From positions 478,129-542,128 of the forward strand of contig NZ_VMRJ01000001.1 in assembly GCF_007713685.1 (NCBI RefSeq): a stretch of 64,000 nucleotides of DNA. The letters are read 5' to 3'. Both the position numbers and the translations under genes were made by a program. The DNA comes from Hymenobacter setariae. GTDB lineage: Bacteria; Bacteroidota; Bacteroidia; Cytophagales; Hymenobacteraceae. The notes beneath the pieces were generated by a model, which ran no database searches, was not told where the DNA came from, and was given only the letters and a program-made list of their open reading frames with translations. Every line of letters begins with the position of its first letter. Positions within the stretch are counted from its first letter, which is position 1. This document shows, piece after piece, positions 16,523 through 25,948 of this stretch.

Positions 16523-17062
16523 ATGGAACATGCAACTTTCGGAGCCGGCTGCTTTTGGTGCGTCGAAGCCGTTTTTCAGAATTTAAAGGGGGTAGAGAAA
16601 GTGGTATCTGGCTACGCCGGGGGCCGCATCAAAAACCCTACTTACCGCGAGGTGTGCAGCGGCATGACTGGCCACGCCGAAGTGATTGATATCACCTATG
16701 ACCCGGCCGTTATCAGCTACAAAGAGCTGCTAGAAATATTCTGGAAAACCCACGACCCCACGACGCTCAACCGCCAAGGGGCCGACGTGGGCACGCAGTA
16801 CCGCTCGGTTATCTATTACCACAACGACGAGCAGAAACAGCTCGCCGAGGAATATAAGCAGAAGCTCAACGAAGGCCAAGCTTTCCCTAACCCCGTGGTA
16901 ACGGAAATTACGGCCGCGCCTGAGTTTTACCCCGCCGAGGACTACCACCAGAATTACTTCAACATGCACGGCCATGAGCCCTACTGCCAGTTTGTGGCCA
17001 AGCCCAAAGTGGACAAGGTAAAGGCACTGTTTGGCGAGAAACTGAAGTCGGTAGCCGCGTAA
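16523..17062 (+). CDS. msrA: Peptide-methionine (S)-S-oxide reductase
   Basis: A 179-aa enzyme that reduces methionine-S-sulfoxide in proteins and so repairs oxidative damage. The catalytic motif GCFWC is at residues 8-12, followed by the expected VVSGYAGG, GHAEV and the later YHQNYF active-site region. ATG 16523 is preferred because MsrA proteins start a few residues before GCFWC; an upstream start at 16460 would add 21 unrelated residues. No signal peptide is present, so it is cytoplasmic. A long terminator follows. Confidence 0.95.
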   Translation: MEHATFGAGCFWCVEAVFQNLKGVEKVVSGYAGGRIKNPTYREVCSGMTGHAEVIDITYDPAVISYKELLEIFWKTHDPTTLNRQGADVGTQYRSVIYYHNDEQKQLAEEYKQKLNEGQAFPNPVVTEITAAPEFYPAEDYHQNYFNMHGHEPYCQFVAKPKVDKVKALFGEKLKSVAA

Positions 17063-17074
17063 AGATTGATTTTA

Positions 17075-17120
17075 AGTCTATAAAAAAAGCCCGCTGATTA
17101 GCGGGCTTTTTTTATAGACT
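17075..17120 (+). terminator. Long hairpin terminator after msrA
   Basis: A perfect 21-bp inverted repeat, 17075-17095 with 17100-17120, has a 4-nt loop and A and T runs. It abuts the hairpin repeat that begins at 17118. Confidence 0.92.
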
Positions 17121-17218
17121 ACACCTGTCATGCTGAGTTTGCGAAGCATCTTATAACGCTAGCATAAAATACTCAATCGTGACAAGATGCTTCGCAAGCT
17201 CAGCATGACAGGTGTAGT
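17118..17218. repeat. REP-like 35-bp inverted repeat
   Basis: The arms 17118-17152 and 17184-17218 match at 34 of 35 positions around a 31-nt spacer. The core TCATGCTGAG..TTGCGAAGCATCTT resembles the hairpins at 389-545 and 61513-61616. It lies between convergent msrA and dapD. Confidence 0.85.
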
Positions 17219-17232
17219 TCAACAACTCTTAT

Positions 17233-18093
17233 TTACACGCTCACGCCAAAATCACGCAGCGCGTCATTCAGGCTCGTTTTCAAGTCGGTGCTGGGCTTGC
17301 GCTGGCCGATAATGAGCGCGCAGGGCACTTGGTAGTCGCCGGCTGGGAAGCTCTTGGTGATAGAGCCGGGAATGACGACCGAGCGGGGCGGCACATAGCC
17401 CTTGTACTCCTTGGGCTCGTCGCCGGTCACGTCGATGATTTTGGTGCTGCCGGTGATAGTCACGCCTGCACCAATTACGGCCTCCTTGCCGATGCGGCAG
17501 CCTTCGACCAAGATGCTACGCGAGCCGATGAAGGCGCCATCCTCAATGATAACCGGGGCCGCCTGCACGGGCTCGAGCACGCCGCCTAGGCCTACGCCGC
17601 CGCTTAGGTGCACACCCTTGCCCACCTGGGCGCAGCTGCCCACGGTAGCCCAGGTGTCCACCATCGTGCCTTCGCCTACGTAGGCGCCAATATTGGTGTA
17701 GCTCGGCATCAAAATGACGCCGGGGGCTAGGTAGGCACCGTAGCGGGCCACGGCGGGCGGCACCACGCGCACTTTCTGGGTGGCGTAGTCAGTTTTGAGA
17801 GCCATCTTGTCGTGGTACTCGAAGGGACCGACTTCCTGCGTTTCCATTTTGCGAATGGGGAAGTAAAGAATAACTGCCTTCTTCACCCACTCGTTGATGG
17901 TCCATTCGCCGCCTTCTTCGGTGGGCGGCTCGGCTACGCGGAGTTTGCCTTTGTCAAGGTCCTCAATCACGTGCTCAATGGCAGTTTGGGTTTCGGGTTG
18001 GTCGAGCAGGGTGCGGTCGGCCCAGGCAGCTTCGATGGCCTCTTGGGCGGCAAAGCGGTCGAGCACGGGGCTGTGATGGCTGGTAGTATCCAT
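17233..18093 (-). CDS. dapD: Tetrahydrodipicolinate N-succinyltransferase
   Basis: A 286-aa enzyme of the succinylase branch of lysine and diaminopimelate synthesis. It transfers succinyl from succinyl-CoA to 2,3,4,5-tetrahydrodipicolinate. An N-terminal helical domain (about 1-105) precedes a left-handed beta-helix of hexapeptide repeats (about 110-260), including SYTNIGAYVGEGTMVDTWATVGS and GAFIGSRSILVEGCRIG. ATG 18093 is supported by a TATTTTTG box 24 bp upstream; a longer frame begins at 18120 but lies over that box. Confidence 0.95.
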   Translation of the reverse strand: MDTTSHHSPVLDRFAAQEAIEAAWADRTLLDQPETQTAIEHVIEDLDKGKLRVAEPPTEEGGEWTINEWVKKAVILYFPIRKMETQEVGPFEYHDKMALKTDYATQKVRVVPPAVARYGAYLAPGVILMPSYTNIGAYVGEGTMVDTWATVGSCAQVGKGVHLSGGVGLGGVLEPVQAAPVIIEDGAFIGSRSILVEGCRIGKEAVIGAGVTITGSTKIIDVTGDEPKEYKGYVPPRSVVIPGSITKSFPAGDYQVPCALIIGQRKPSTDLKTSLNDALRDFGVSV

Positions 18094-18117
18094 GAAAAAG
18101 TGAAGTAAAACTGAGGG

Positions 18118-18125
18118 CAAAAATA
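18118..18125 (-). promoter_or_regulatory. TAnnTTTG -7 box for dapD
   Basis: The minus strand reads TATTTTTG, 24 bp upstream of the dapD ATG, which supports the shorter start. Confidence 0.6.
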
Positions 18126-18266
18126 GCCCCGCGCTTACGTCATTTTTTCAGAAAGAATAGGGTAGCACTACCACCTAGGTGCACAGCTGGCCGCCTACCG
18201 TGCCAAAAGCCTGCTACTCAGCTCAGCTACTGAGCGCTGGGCCAGCGGGCCGAAGTACTCACCGGC

Positions 18267-19475
18267 TTACTTATCTAGCGACTGTATCCAAGGCAGGGCG
18301 TCGGCCATCATGGGCAGGATGCTTGTGGCGTGCGTACCGTTAGGGATGGAAATAAACGAGACGTTGGTAGCACCCGCCGCCTGAAAACGGGCGTAGGTAC
18401 TGGCCGATGTTTGGTAGAATACGCTCTCATCGGCGGTGCCGTGGTAGAGGCGCGTAGGACTGCGCGGCACCCAGTTGGCAAAGCTGTTGTCGGCCAGCTG
18501 CTGCTTTAGCGCCAACTCGCCGCTGGCGCTACCTAGGGCAGTGTAGAAGGTGGGCGTAAACAGCGCTACTGGGCTGGTGGTGAGCTGCGCATCGATGGTA
18601 GCTCGGTCTTTGGTACCGTCGAGCAGCGCCGGAATGCGAGTGGCGTAGGGCGCCTGGAAAAAGTCGGTTAAGGGTCGGTTCCAGCCGTAGGTGGTGTTGT
18701 AGCCTTGCAGCAAAAGCGCCAGAAACGACGGCGTAGCATAGGTAGGCGTAGTGGCAATGCCGCTGAGCATACCTGGCAGGTCGTAGCCGCCCGCACCCGC
18801 GGCAGCAGCCGTGAGCGTGAGCTGATGCACGGAATTAGTCTCAATTTCCTGCTGCGCGGCCATTGTGACATAGCCGCCTTCGGAGTAGCCTACCAAAAAC
18901 AGGTTTTTATTGGTCGCAATGTTTTGCTGCTGCAAAAAATACTTGGCCGCCTTTAACATATCGACCACCGTGCTGGCCGAGGTAGCCTTGTCGAAGTATG
19001 GCTGCACCACATTGCTTGACGCACCTAGGCCGATAAAATCGGGGATAACCGTGACGAACCCGGCGCTCGCAAACAGCTCGAAGCCAGTGAAAGCACTGGG
19101 AAAGTTGGAGGGTGCATCGGCCTGCCGAAACATAGTTCCATGCTGCGCGCTGAGCAAAGCGGGCGGGACAGGTGTATTAAGCGGCACGCCCAGCAAGCCA
19201 GATACTTGAATGAGCTGGCCTTTATACGTCGTTTTGTATAAGAACTTGTAATACGCAGCGTCGTACTTGAGCTGCGGCACAAACGCCCCAAAGCCAGCCA
19301 GCGCGGCAAAGGTTTGCAGCTGTAGCTTGGGCACCGTGCCAATGGATTGCGCCGCTACAAATAGGTCTTGGCCGCTTGGCTGCGTAGGCTGCGGGTCTTC
19401 GGTAGTGCGGCGGCAACTACTTACAAACAAGCTGATTAGCAGTAGCCAACGCAGCGGGTAGAGGAGTGTTTTCAT
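18267..19475 (-). CDS. Lipoprotein alpha/beta hydrolase (secretory lipase-like)
   Basis: A 402-aa exported esterase or peptidase-type hydrolase. A lipoprotein signal ends at about Cys21 (LFVSSC). The nucleophile elbow GYSEGG (GxSxG) lies at about residues 195-200, and a candidate catalytic histidine is in NGTHATS near the C-terminus, with an Asp candidate in HGTADESV. The cap region and overall order resemble the LIP-family secretory lipases and prolyl-oligopeptidase-like lipoproteins. ATG 19475 is preferred over the upstream frame start at 19493. The natural substrate is unknown. Confidence 0.85.
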   Translation of the reverse strand: MKTLLYPLRWLLLISLFVSSCRRTTEDPQPTQPSGQDLFVAAQSIGTVPKLQLQTFAALAGFGAFVPQLKYDAAYYKFLYKTTYKGQLIQVSGLLGVPLNTPVPPALLSAQHGTMFRQADAPSNFPSAFTGFELFASAGFVTVIPDFIGLGASSNVVQPYFDKATSASTVVDMLKAAKYFLQQQNIATNKNLFLVGYSEGGYVTMAAQQEIETNSVHQLTLTAAAAGAGGYDLPGMLSGIATTPTYATPSFLALLLQGYNTTYGWNRPLTDFFQAPYATRIPALLDGTKDRATIDAQLTTSPVALFTPTFYTALGSASGELALKQQLADNSFANWVPRSPTRLYHGTADESVFYQTSASTYARFQAAGATNVSFISIPNGTHATSILPMMADALPWIQSLDK

Positions 19476-19759
19476 AGTGATGGAGAAGGGCAAAGCTGAT
19501 TTAGCTACTCAGCAAGACTGCCGCTCCAGCACCACCAGCAATAATACTTAAGCAATATATACTAAAGTTATTCTATGATTTACTGATGATGCACTGAGCA
19601 TCGTACCTAGGCGCCCGGCATCACCCTGGCCCTTGGCACTACAGCTACCAGGTGGCCACAATGCCAACTCTCAAGCAATCATCTAATGGACAATACATTA
19701 CGCGTATTTCAACTGTGACTTAGCCTAATTATGACACGCCGCCGCCAGTTAGCATAGGT

Positions 19760-19767
19760 TATCTTTG
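19760..19767 (+). promoter_or_regulatory. TAnnTTTG -7 box in the 19.5-19.8 kb gap
   Basis: TATCTTTG lies 68 bp upstream of the glycosyltransferase start at 19836. The rest of the 360-bp gap (19476-19835) between the divergent genes shows no gene and no clear hairpin. Confidence 0.55.
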
Positions 19768-19835
19768 CTACCTACTGCCCTCTGTCGGCTTTCACTTCAG
19801 CTGTTCTATTTCCGGCTTTTAGCAGCGGTTAGCGC

Positions 19836-21053
19836 GTGCTCTCTTCCGACTTCTCTAGTCCTGTCAATGCAGCTATCGTGCTGCTAGCCTCGGTGCTCAA
19901 GCCCCTGGATGACACCCGCATGCGAGGCAAGTTTGCCGAAACCCTGCTTCAGCGCCCCGACTTGCACCTGCACATAGCCGGGCGCGCTGCGAAAAGCTCA
20001 GCCGCCGCAGCTCCCCAACCACAGCTCCAGCAGCACGCTATTTTTCGGGGCTCGCGCCTGAGTCTGGGGCGGCTGGCCGCTCAGTGGCGCTATTGGCAGC
20101 TACTGCGCACGCTGCGGCCGGCGCTGGTAGTGGTGCATGCCCCCGAGCTGCTGCCGCTCACGCTGCTGTGGCAGCACTTAGGGCGCGGCCGGCAGTTTAT
20201 TTACGACATCCAGGAAAACTTTGCGCTTAATATTCGTAGCCAGGGAGTGTACCCAGCTGTGGTGCGCCACGTGCTAGCTGCGCTGCTGCGCCAGGTAGAA
20301 ACGGTAGCCGCCCGCCGCGCGGCCGCCGTAGTATTGGCCGAGGCCAGCTACGCCGACGAGCTACCCTACTTACCCGAGTTGCCGGCTGGCCGGGTGTTGC
20401 TGCTCGAAAACAAATACCAGCCACAGCCCGGCGAAGTGCTGCCCCGCACCGCCCGCCCGCTGCCCACCCGCACCGAGCCGCTGCGCCTCTTGTTTTCGGG
20501 CACCATTGCAGAGCTCACGGGGGTGCGCGAAGCTATTGAGCTGGCCCGGCACCTAGGGGCCGCCTGGCCGGGCGGGGCGCGGCTCACTGTCATTGGCTTT
20601 TGCCAGCAGCCGGCGCTGCTGGCCGAGTTGCAGCAGCTAGCGGCTGCCGAGGCCAGTTGGCTCACGCTTATCGGCGGAGCGGCGCTGGTGCCACACGCGC
20701 AGATAGTGGCCGCCATGGAGCACAGCCACCTAGGGCTGCTGCCCTACCGCCCGCATCCCAGCACCGAGCACTGCCGGCCTACCAAGCTGTTTGAATATTT
20801 GGCCCACGGCCTGCCGGTGCTAGTGCCGCCCAATCCGCTATGGGCAGCGCTGGTGCACGCGCACCAGGCGGGGCTGGTGGTTGATTTTGCGCAGCCCGCA
20901 ACTGCGGCAGTGCAGGTAGTGGCGGCCCTCCCAACGGCCGCTTTTTACCCGGCTGGCCCGCCTACTGATGAAGTACTGTGGGTGGGCGAAGGCAAAAAAT
21001 TACGGCATTTGCTGGATTGCCTGCTGCCACCCGCCACCTTTGTGCCCGCTTAG
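19836..21053 (+). CDS. Glycosyltransferase (GT4-like, GT-B fold)
   Basis: A 405-aa cytoplasmic glycosyltransferase with two Rossmann-like halves. The N-terminal half contains LLASVLKPLDDTRM and HIAGRAA, seen in a Cytophagales glycosyltransferase group. The C-terminal donor-binding half has LRLLFSGTIAELTGVREAIE, LTVIGF and the nucleotide-sugar-binding stretch LPYRPHPSTEHCRPTKLFEYLAHGLPVL. Start codon GTG 19836 is the frame start and may be too early by a few codons. It is not in a polysaccharide cluster. The acceptor is unknown. Confidence 0.85.
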   Translation: MLSSDFSSPVNAAIVLLASVLKPLDDTRMRGKFAETLLQRPDLHLHIAGRAAKSSAAAAPQPQLQQHAIFRGSRLSLGRLAAQWRYWQLLRTLRPALVVVHAPELLPLTLLWQHLGRGRQFIYDIQENFALNIRSQGVYPAVVRHVLAALLRQVETVAARRAAAVVLAEASYADELPYLPELPAGRVLLLENKYQPQPGEVLPRTARPLPTRTEPLRLLFSGTIAELTGVREAIELARHLGAAWPGGARLTVIGFCQQPALLAELQQLAAAEASWLTLIGGAALVPHAQIVAAMEHSHLGLLPYRPHPSTEHCRPTKLFEYLAHGLPVLVPPNPLWAALVHAHQAGLVVDFAQPATAAVQVVAALPTAAFYPAGPPTDEVLWVGEGKKLRHLLDCLLPPATFVPA

Positions 21054-21069
21054 CGTAGCCCGGAGGAGG

Positions 21070-21077
21070 TAATTTTG
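21070..21077 (+). promoter_or_regulatory. TAnnTTTG -7 box for fabH
   Basis: TAATTTTG lies 77 bp before the ATG at 21155, just after the upstream gene's stop. Confidence 0.5.
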
Positions 21078-21154
21078 GGTTTCTCTCCTTCTTACTTAGC
21101 TAGCGCAGGCTGGCTTATACCCTCCCCTCCCACCCCTTTTTCCGTTCATAGTCA

Positions 21155-22174
21155 ATGGCTTCTCCTACTACCTTGCGCCGCGCCGAAATTGCGGGCGTGG
21201 GCCACTACGTGCCCGACCGCGTGGTCAAAAACGCGGACCTCGAAGAAATGATGGCTACCTCCGACGCCTGGATTCAGGAGCGCACCGGCATTCAGGAGCG
21301 TCGTTGGTTTGAGGAAGGCAAGGACACGACCGCCGGCATGGGCGCCGAGGCTTCGCGCCGCGCGCTAGCCGCCGCTGGCCTACAGCCCGACGACGTGCAG
21401 CTCATTGTGTTTGCCACGCTCTCGCCCGATTATTTCTTTCCTGGCTCGGGCGTACTCATGCAGCGCGAGCTGGGTATGACCAATAATTGCCCTGCCCTCG
21501 ATGTGCGCAACCAGTGCTCGGGCTTTATCTATGCGCTGTCGGTGGCCGACCAGTTCATTCGCACCGGCATGTACGACAACGTGCTGGTGGTAGGCTCCGA
21601 AATCCACTCCTCTGGCCTCGACAAGTCGACCCGCGGCCGGGCAGTATCCGTCATTTTCGGCGATGGCGCGGGCGCGGTGGTACTGCGGCCATCAAGCCAG
21701 GAAGGCCACGGCATCTTGAGCACGCACTTGCACGCGCAGGGCGAGTTTGCGGAGGAGCTGATTGTGAAAGAGCCTGGTGCTAACCGCGACAACCGCACCG
21801 ACTACGTAGCCGACAACCGCGAAGGCATGTACCCTTACATGAACGGCCAAAACGTGTTCAAGCACGCCGTGGTACGCTTTCCGCAGGTTATTAAGGAGGC
21901 ACTCGACCAGAACGGCCACCAGCCTCAAGACATCGACCTGCTCATTCCGCACCAAGCCAACCTGCGCATTACGCAGTATGTGCAGCAGAAAATAGGCCTA
22001 GGCGACGATAAAGTATTCAGCAACATTCAGCGCTACGGTAACACTACCGCCGCCAGCATTCCGATTGCACTCAGCGAAGCCGTGCAAGAAGGTCGGGTGA
22101 AACGCGGTGACCTCGTGTGCCTAGCCGCTTTCGGCTCGGGCTTCACCTGGGCTTCGGCGCTGATTAAATGGTAG
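21155..22174 (+). CDS. fabH: Beta-ketoacyl-ACP synthase III family protein
   Basis: A 339-aa thiolase-fold enzyme that condenses acyl-CoA with malonyl-ACP to start fatty acid synthesis. The catalytic cysteine is in DVRNQCSGFIYAL (about residue 119). The histidine is in IPHQANLRI and the asparagine in YGNTTAASIP, completing the Cys-His-Asn triad of the FabH group. The length is usual for FabH. It is not adjacent to plsX, acpP or fabD, so it may be a second KASIII paralogue, possibly with another starter-acyl preference. Confidence 0.9.
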   Translation: MASPTTLRRAEIAGVGHYVPDRVVKNADLEEMMATSDAWIQERTGIQERRWFEEGKDTTAGMGAEASRRALAAAGLQPDDVQLIVFATLSPDYFFPGSGVLMQRELGMTNNCPALDVRNQCSGFIYALSVADQFIRTGMYDNVLVVGSEIHSSGLDKSTRGRAVSVIFGDGAGAVVLRPSSQEGHGILSTHLHAQGEFAEELIVKEPGANRDNRTDYVADNREGMYPYMNGQNVFKHAVVRFPQVIKEALDQNGHQPQDIDLLIPHQANLRITQYVQQKIGLGDDKVFSNIQRYGNTTAASIPIALSEAVQEGRVKRGDLVCLAAFGSGFTWASALIKW

Positions 22175-22178
22175 TTGG

Positions 22179-22267
22179 CAATGAGCAATTAACGATAAGC
22201 CATAAGCAGTTCGCTGCGAATTAGCGCTTCTGTTACCTGCTCATTGCTCATTGTTAATTGCTCATTG
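22179..22267. repeat. Inverted repeat between fabH and the MntR-type gene
   Basis: A perfect 15-bp inverted repeat, 22179-22193 with 22253-22267 (CAATGAGCAATTAAC and its complement), begins 4 bp after the fabH stop and ends 6 bp before the next start. The right arm contains an internal repetition of CTCATTG. Confidence 0.75.
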
Positions 22268-22273
22268 AAAGCA

Positions 22274-22930
22274 ATGCCCTCACACACCGAAGAAAATTAT
22301 TTAAAAACCATCTATAAGCTGGCCGAGGCCGAGCCAGGGCAAGACGTGAGCACCAACCGCATTGCGGCGGCGCTCACTACCCGGGCGGCCTCCGTGACGG
22401 ATATGCTGCGCCGCTTGGCAGAGAAAGAGCTGCTGCACTACGAAAAGTACCGTGGCGTGCAGCTCACACCCGAGGGCCGGCGACTGGCATTGCTCACGGT
22501 GCGCAAGCACCGGTTGTGGGAAGTATTTCTGGTGCAGCAGTTGGGCTTCAACTGGGACGAGGTACACGAAGTGGCCGAGGAGCTGGAACATGTGCAGTCG
22601 CCGCTGCTAATGCGCCGGCTCGATGAGTTTCTGAATTACCCCACCCTCGACCCCCACGGCGACCCTATTCCGGCCGAGGATGGGGCCATGCGCCGCCCCA
22701 CCCAGCGCCTGCTAGCCGAATTGGAAGTAGGCGACCGCGGTACCCTAGCGGCCGTTAAAGACACCTCTGCTCCCTTCCTCCAATACCTTGATAAGGTAGG
22801 TCTTCCCCTAGGTGCCCAGGTTAAAGTGCTAGATAAAGTAGCCTTCGATAACTCTCTAGAGCTCCGCATCAACCGCGAGCGCACTATTTTGATTTCAGCC
22901 GAAGTCGGGCGTAATCTGTTTATCACCTAG
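22274..22930 (+). CDS. DtxR/MntR-family metal-dependent regulator
   Basis: A 218-aa iron- or manganese-responsive repressor. The N-terminal winged helix (about 1-62) contains TEENYLKTIYKLAE and TTRAASVTDMLRRLAEK. The metal-binding and dimerisation domain (about 65-140) has EVHEVAEELEHV and a HGDP segment. A C-terminal FeoA/SH3-like domain (about 165-218) contains LPLGAQVKVLDKVAFDNSLELRI. ATG 22274 is preferred; the frame extends upstream into the inverted repeat. No metal transporter gene is adjacent. Which metal it senses is not clear from sequence. Confidence 0.9.
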   Translation: MPSHTEENYLKTIYKLAEAEPGQDVSTNRIAAALTTRAASVTDMLRRLAEKELLHYEKYRGVQLTPEGRRLALLTVRKHRLWEVFLVQQLGFNWDEVHEVAEELEHVQSPLLMRRLDEFLNYPTLDPHGDPIPAEDGAMRRPTQRLLAELEVGDRGTLAAVKDTSAPFLQYLDKVGLPLGAQVKVLDKVAFDNSLELRINRERTILISAEVGRNLFIT

Positions 22931-23030
22931 GGCGTCGAGTGCTAGCCTCGCCTGCGCGATGGCATACTTACCGGCTGCGTAGCCACGCCCGCCTATTACC
23001 TCCGACTAATCCGCTAAATCCGACTAATTC

Positions 23031-24434
23031 GTGGTCCAGACATTATCTGATACTATCGTGGCCTTGTCCACGCCGCCTGGTGCAGGCGCACTGGCCGTGG
23101 TACGCCTTTCGGGGCCCGATGCGGTAGCTATTACGCAGACACTGTTTTCGAAGAAAAACCTGGCTATCCAGCCCGGCCATACCCTACACTACGGCACCCT
23201 GCGCGACCCCGCTAGTGGCCAGATTCTGGACGAAGTAGTGGCGGCTCTTTACCGTGCGCCGCGCTCCTACACCCGCGAAGATGTGGTGGAGCTGTCGGGC
23301 CACGGCTCCGATTTTATTGTGCGCCAAATACTGGCCGCGCTGCTACGCCAGGGCGCTCGCCTAGCTGAAGCGGGCGAGTTTACCAAGCGCGCTTTCCTAA
23401 ACGGCGCCCTCGACCTAGCGCAGGCCGAAGCCGTGGCCGACCTTATTGCAGCCGACTCGGCGCTCTCGCACCAAGTGGCGCTAAACCAGCTGCGCGGTGG
23501 TTTTTCTAACGAGCTACGCGAATTGCGAGCACAGCTCATCAAGTTTGCCGCGCTGCTCGAGCTAGAGCTGGACTTTGGCGAAGAAGATGTGGAGTTTGCC
23601 GACCGCAGCGGCCTCACGCGCCTGCTTAGCGAGGTGCAAGGCGTGGTAAGCGGGCTGCTGCGCTCCTTCGAGCTCGGCAACGTGATTAAGAATGGCATCA
23701 CGACCGTTATTGCAGGGCGGCCCAACGCGGGCAAGTCTACACTGCTCAACGCCTTATTGCGCGAAGAACGCGCCATCGTATCCGCCATTCCGGGCACTAC
23801 TCGCGACTTTATTGAGGATGAGGTAAGTATCGACGGGCTGCGCTTCCGCTTCGTGGATACGGCCGGCCTGCGTGACAACCCTGCCGACGAGGTAGAGGCT
23901 ATTGGGGTGCAGCGTACGCGCCAACGCATTGGGCAGGCAGCTTTATTACTGTACCTCTTCGACTTAACGGAGATGACGCCGGCCGAGGTGCAGGCCGACC
24001 TAGGCGAACTGACGGCCGCGCATCCTAAGCTGCCCGTGCTGGTAGTAGGCAACAAGCAGGACGCGGCCACGCCCGCGCAGCTCGCCGCTTTTGCCCAGCA
24101 TTCTACGCAAGGCCTTACAATTCATACTATTGCCGCGGCGCCGCGCCAGGGGATTACGGAGTTGCAAGAAGCACTGCTGGCCCAGGTGCGCGGCGCAGGC
24201 CTAGCTACCACTGGCGCTGCCACTATCGTCACCAATGTGCGCCACGCCCGCGCTCTGGAGGCCGCGGTGCAGCACCTAGGGGCCGTACAGCAGGGCCTAG
24301 CTACCGGCCGGGGCACCGAGCTACTCGCCGCCGACTTGCGCCATGGCCTCGGCGCGCTAGGCGAAATCACGGGTGATATCTCGTCAGATGACCTGCTGAC
24401 GAGCATTTTCACTCAGTTTTGCATCGGAAAATAA
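23031..24434 (+). CDS. mnmE: tRNA uridine-5-carboxymethylaminomethyl GTPase
   Basis: A 467-aa GTPase that works with MnmG to add the cmnm5 group to U34 of certain tRNAs. The N-terminal formyl-THF-binding domain (about 1-120) starts TIVALSTPPGAGALAVVRLSG. The helical domain holds an embedded G domain (about 220-380) with G1 GRPNAGKST, G3 DTAG and G4 NKQD. The C-terminal catalytic motif CIGK ends the protein. The start is GTG 23031, which fits the conserved N-terminus. It is a single gene with no visible terminator. Confidence 0.97.
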   Translation: MVQTLSDTIVALSTPPGAGALAVVRLSGPDAVAITQTLFSKKNLAIQPGHTLHYGTLRDPASGQILDEVVAALYRAPRSYTREDVVELSGHGSDFIVRQILAALLRQGARLAEAGEFTKRAFLNGALDLAQAEAVADLIAADSALSHQVALNQLRGGFSNELRELRAQLIKFAALLELELDFGEEDVEFADRSGLTRLLSEVQGVVSGLLRSFELGNVIKNGITTVIAGRPNAGKSTLLNALLREERAIVSAIPGTTRDFIEDEVSIDGLRFRFVDTAGLRDNPADEVEAIGVQRTRQRIGQAALLLYLFDLTEMTPAEVQADLGELTAAHPKLPVLVVGNKQDAATPAQLAAFAQHSTQGLTIHTIAAAPRQGITELQEALLAQVRGAGLATTGAATIVTNVRHARALEAAVQHLGAVQQGLATGRGTELLAADLRHGLGALGEITGDISSDDLLTSIFTQFCIGK

Positions 24435-24643
24435 CCTATTTGCTAGTTAGGCCCTCGCAATTAGTGCAAACGTTACCGGCTGGCTTGTAGCCTCAGAAAA
24501 GGCCAGTTAGCAAAACCTAAGTTCGCGTTCGGCTGTAGTAAGTGAGTGCTCGCCCGGTTAGAAATTTCCCGGCTTACAGCCTAGGCCTTAGCTTCGCGCC
24601 TAGATTATTCCCTGACGTTAACCACCCACTCTCCCCTAGTACA

Positions 24644-25936
24644 ATGGCAGAAACTGCTGACCTCACCCTCGATGGCAAGACAATTAGCTTGCCCGTTATC
24701 GAAGGCACCGAGCACGAAAAGGCCTTCGACATCGGCAAGCTACGCGACCAAACCGGCTACGTTACCTACGACCCAGGCTATAAGAACACCGGCGCCACCA
24801 AAAGCGCCATCACGTTCCTCGACGGGGAGGAAGGCATTCTGCGCTACCGGGGCTATCCCATCGAGCAACTCGCCGAGCAGGCCAGCTTCCTGGAAGTAGC
24901 TTACCTACTGATTTACGGCACCTTGCCTACGCAAGCCGAGTTCGATGCGTTTCGCTACGAGATTACGCAGCACTCGCTGGTGCACGAAGACATCCGCAAG
25001 ATTCTCGACGGCTTCCCGTCGTCGGCCCACCCCATGGGCATTCTGGCGTCTATCGTGTGTTCGCTCACGGCCTTCTACCCTAAGAGCATCGCGCCCGAGC
25101 TGAGCAAGGAAGAGCTGAATCTGAACATCGTGCGCCTCATCGCCAAGCTGCCGACCATTGCAGCTTGGAGCTACAAAAACTCGGTGGGCCACCCCTTTGT
25201 GTACCCTCGCAACGAGCTCGACTACACGGCCAACTTCCTCTACATGATGTTCAGCTACCCCACGGAGCAGTATGAGCAAAACTCTGTAGTGGTGAGCGCC
25301 TTGAATAAACTCCTCATCCTGCACGCCGACCACGAGCAAAACTGCTCGACCAGCACCGTGCGCCTAGTAGGCTCTAGCAATGCCAGCCTTTACGGCTCGG
25401 TATCGGCTGGCATCAACGCGCTGTGGGGCCCGCTGCACGGTGGTGCTAACCAAGAGGTTATCGAAATGCTCGAAGCCATCGAGCGCGACGGCGGTGATAC
25501 CAGCAAGTTCATTGCCAAGGCCAAGGACAAGAACGACTCGTTCCGCCTCATGGGCTTTGGCCACCGGGTGTATAAGAACTTCGACCCGCGCGCCAAAATC
25601 ATCAAGAAGGCTGCCGACGAGGTATTGCAGGCCCTAGGTGTGCAAGACAGCCCGCTGCTGAAAATAGCTAAGGAGCTAGAAGAAGCCGCCCTCACTGACC
25701 AGTATTTCGTGGACCGCAAGCTGTACCCGAACGTAGACTTCTACTCGGGCATCATCTACAAGGCAATGGGTATTCCGACCGAAATGTTCACCGTGCTCTT
25801 CGCCATCGGCCGCCTCCCCGGCTGGATTGCCCAGTGGAAAGAGCTGCGCGAAAACAAAGAGCCCATCGGCCGCCCGCGCCAGATTTATACCGGCGAGACC
25901 GAGCGCAACTACGTGCCCATGGCCGAGCGCGCCTAG
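24644..25936 (+). CDS. gltA: Citrate synthase
   Basis: A 430-aa enzyme that condenses acetyl-CoA with oxaloacetate in the citric acid cycle. The catalytic residues sit in LHADHEQNCSTSTVR (His), GFGHRVYKNFDPRA (His and then Asp) and the oxaloacetate-binding Arg region near the C-terminus. It is the longer type II (hexameric, NADH-sensitive) form by length and N-terminal beta-rich region. ATG 24644 gives the expected N-terminus; the open frame extends 34 residues upstream without homology. A 26-bp hairpin follows the stop. Confidence 0.97.
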   Translation: MAETADLTLDGKTISLPVIEGTEHEKAFDIGKLRDQTGYVTYDPGYKNTGATKSAITFLDGEEGILRYRGYPIEQLAEQASFLEVAYLLIYGTLPTQAEFDAFRYEITQHSLVHEDIRKILDGFPSSAHPMGILASIVCSLTAFYPKSIAPELSKEELNLNIVRLIAKLPTIAAWSYKNSVGHPFVYPRNELDYTANFLYMMFSYPTEQYEQNSVVVSALNKLLILHADHEQNCSTSTVRLVGSSNASLYGSVSAGINALWGPLHGGANQEVIEMLEAIERDGGDTSKFIAKAKDKNDSFRLMGFGHRVYKNFDPRAKIIKKAADEVLQALGVQDSPLLKIAKELEEAALTDQYFVDRKLYPNVDFYSGIIYKAMGIPTEMFTVLFAIGRLPGWIAQWKELRENKEPIGRPRQIYTGETERNYVPMAERA

Positions 25937-25948
25937 GTAGCTACTTAC

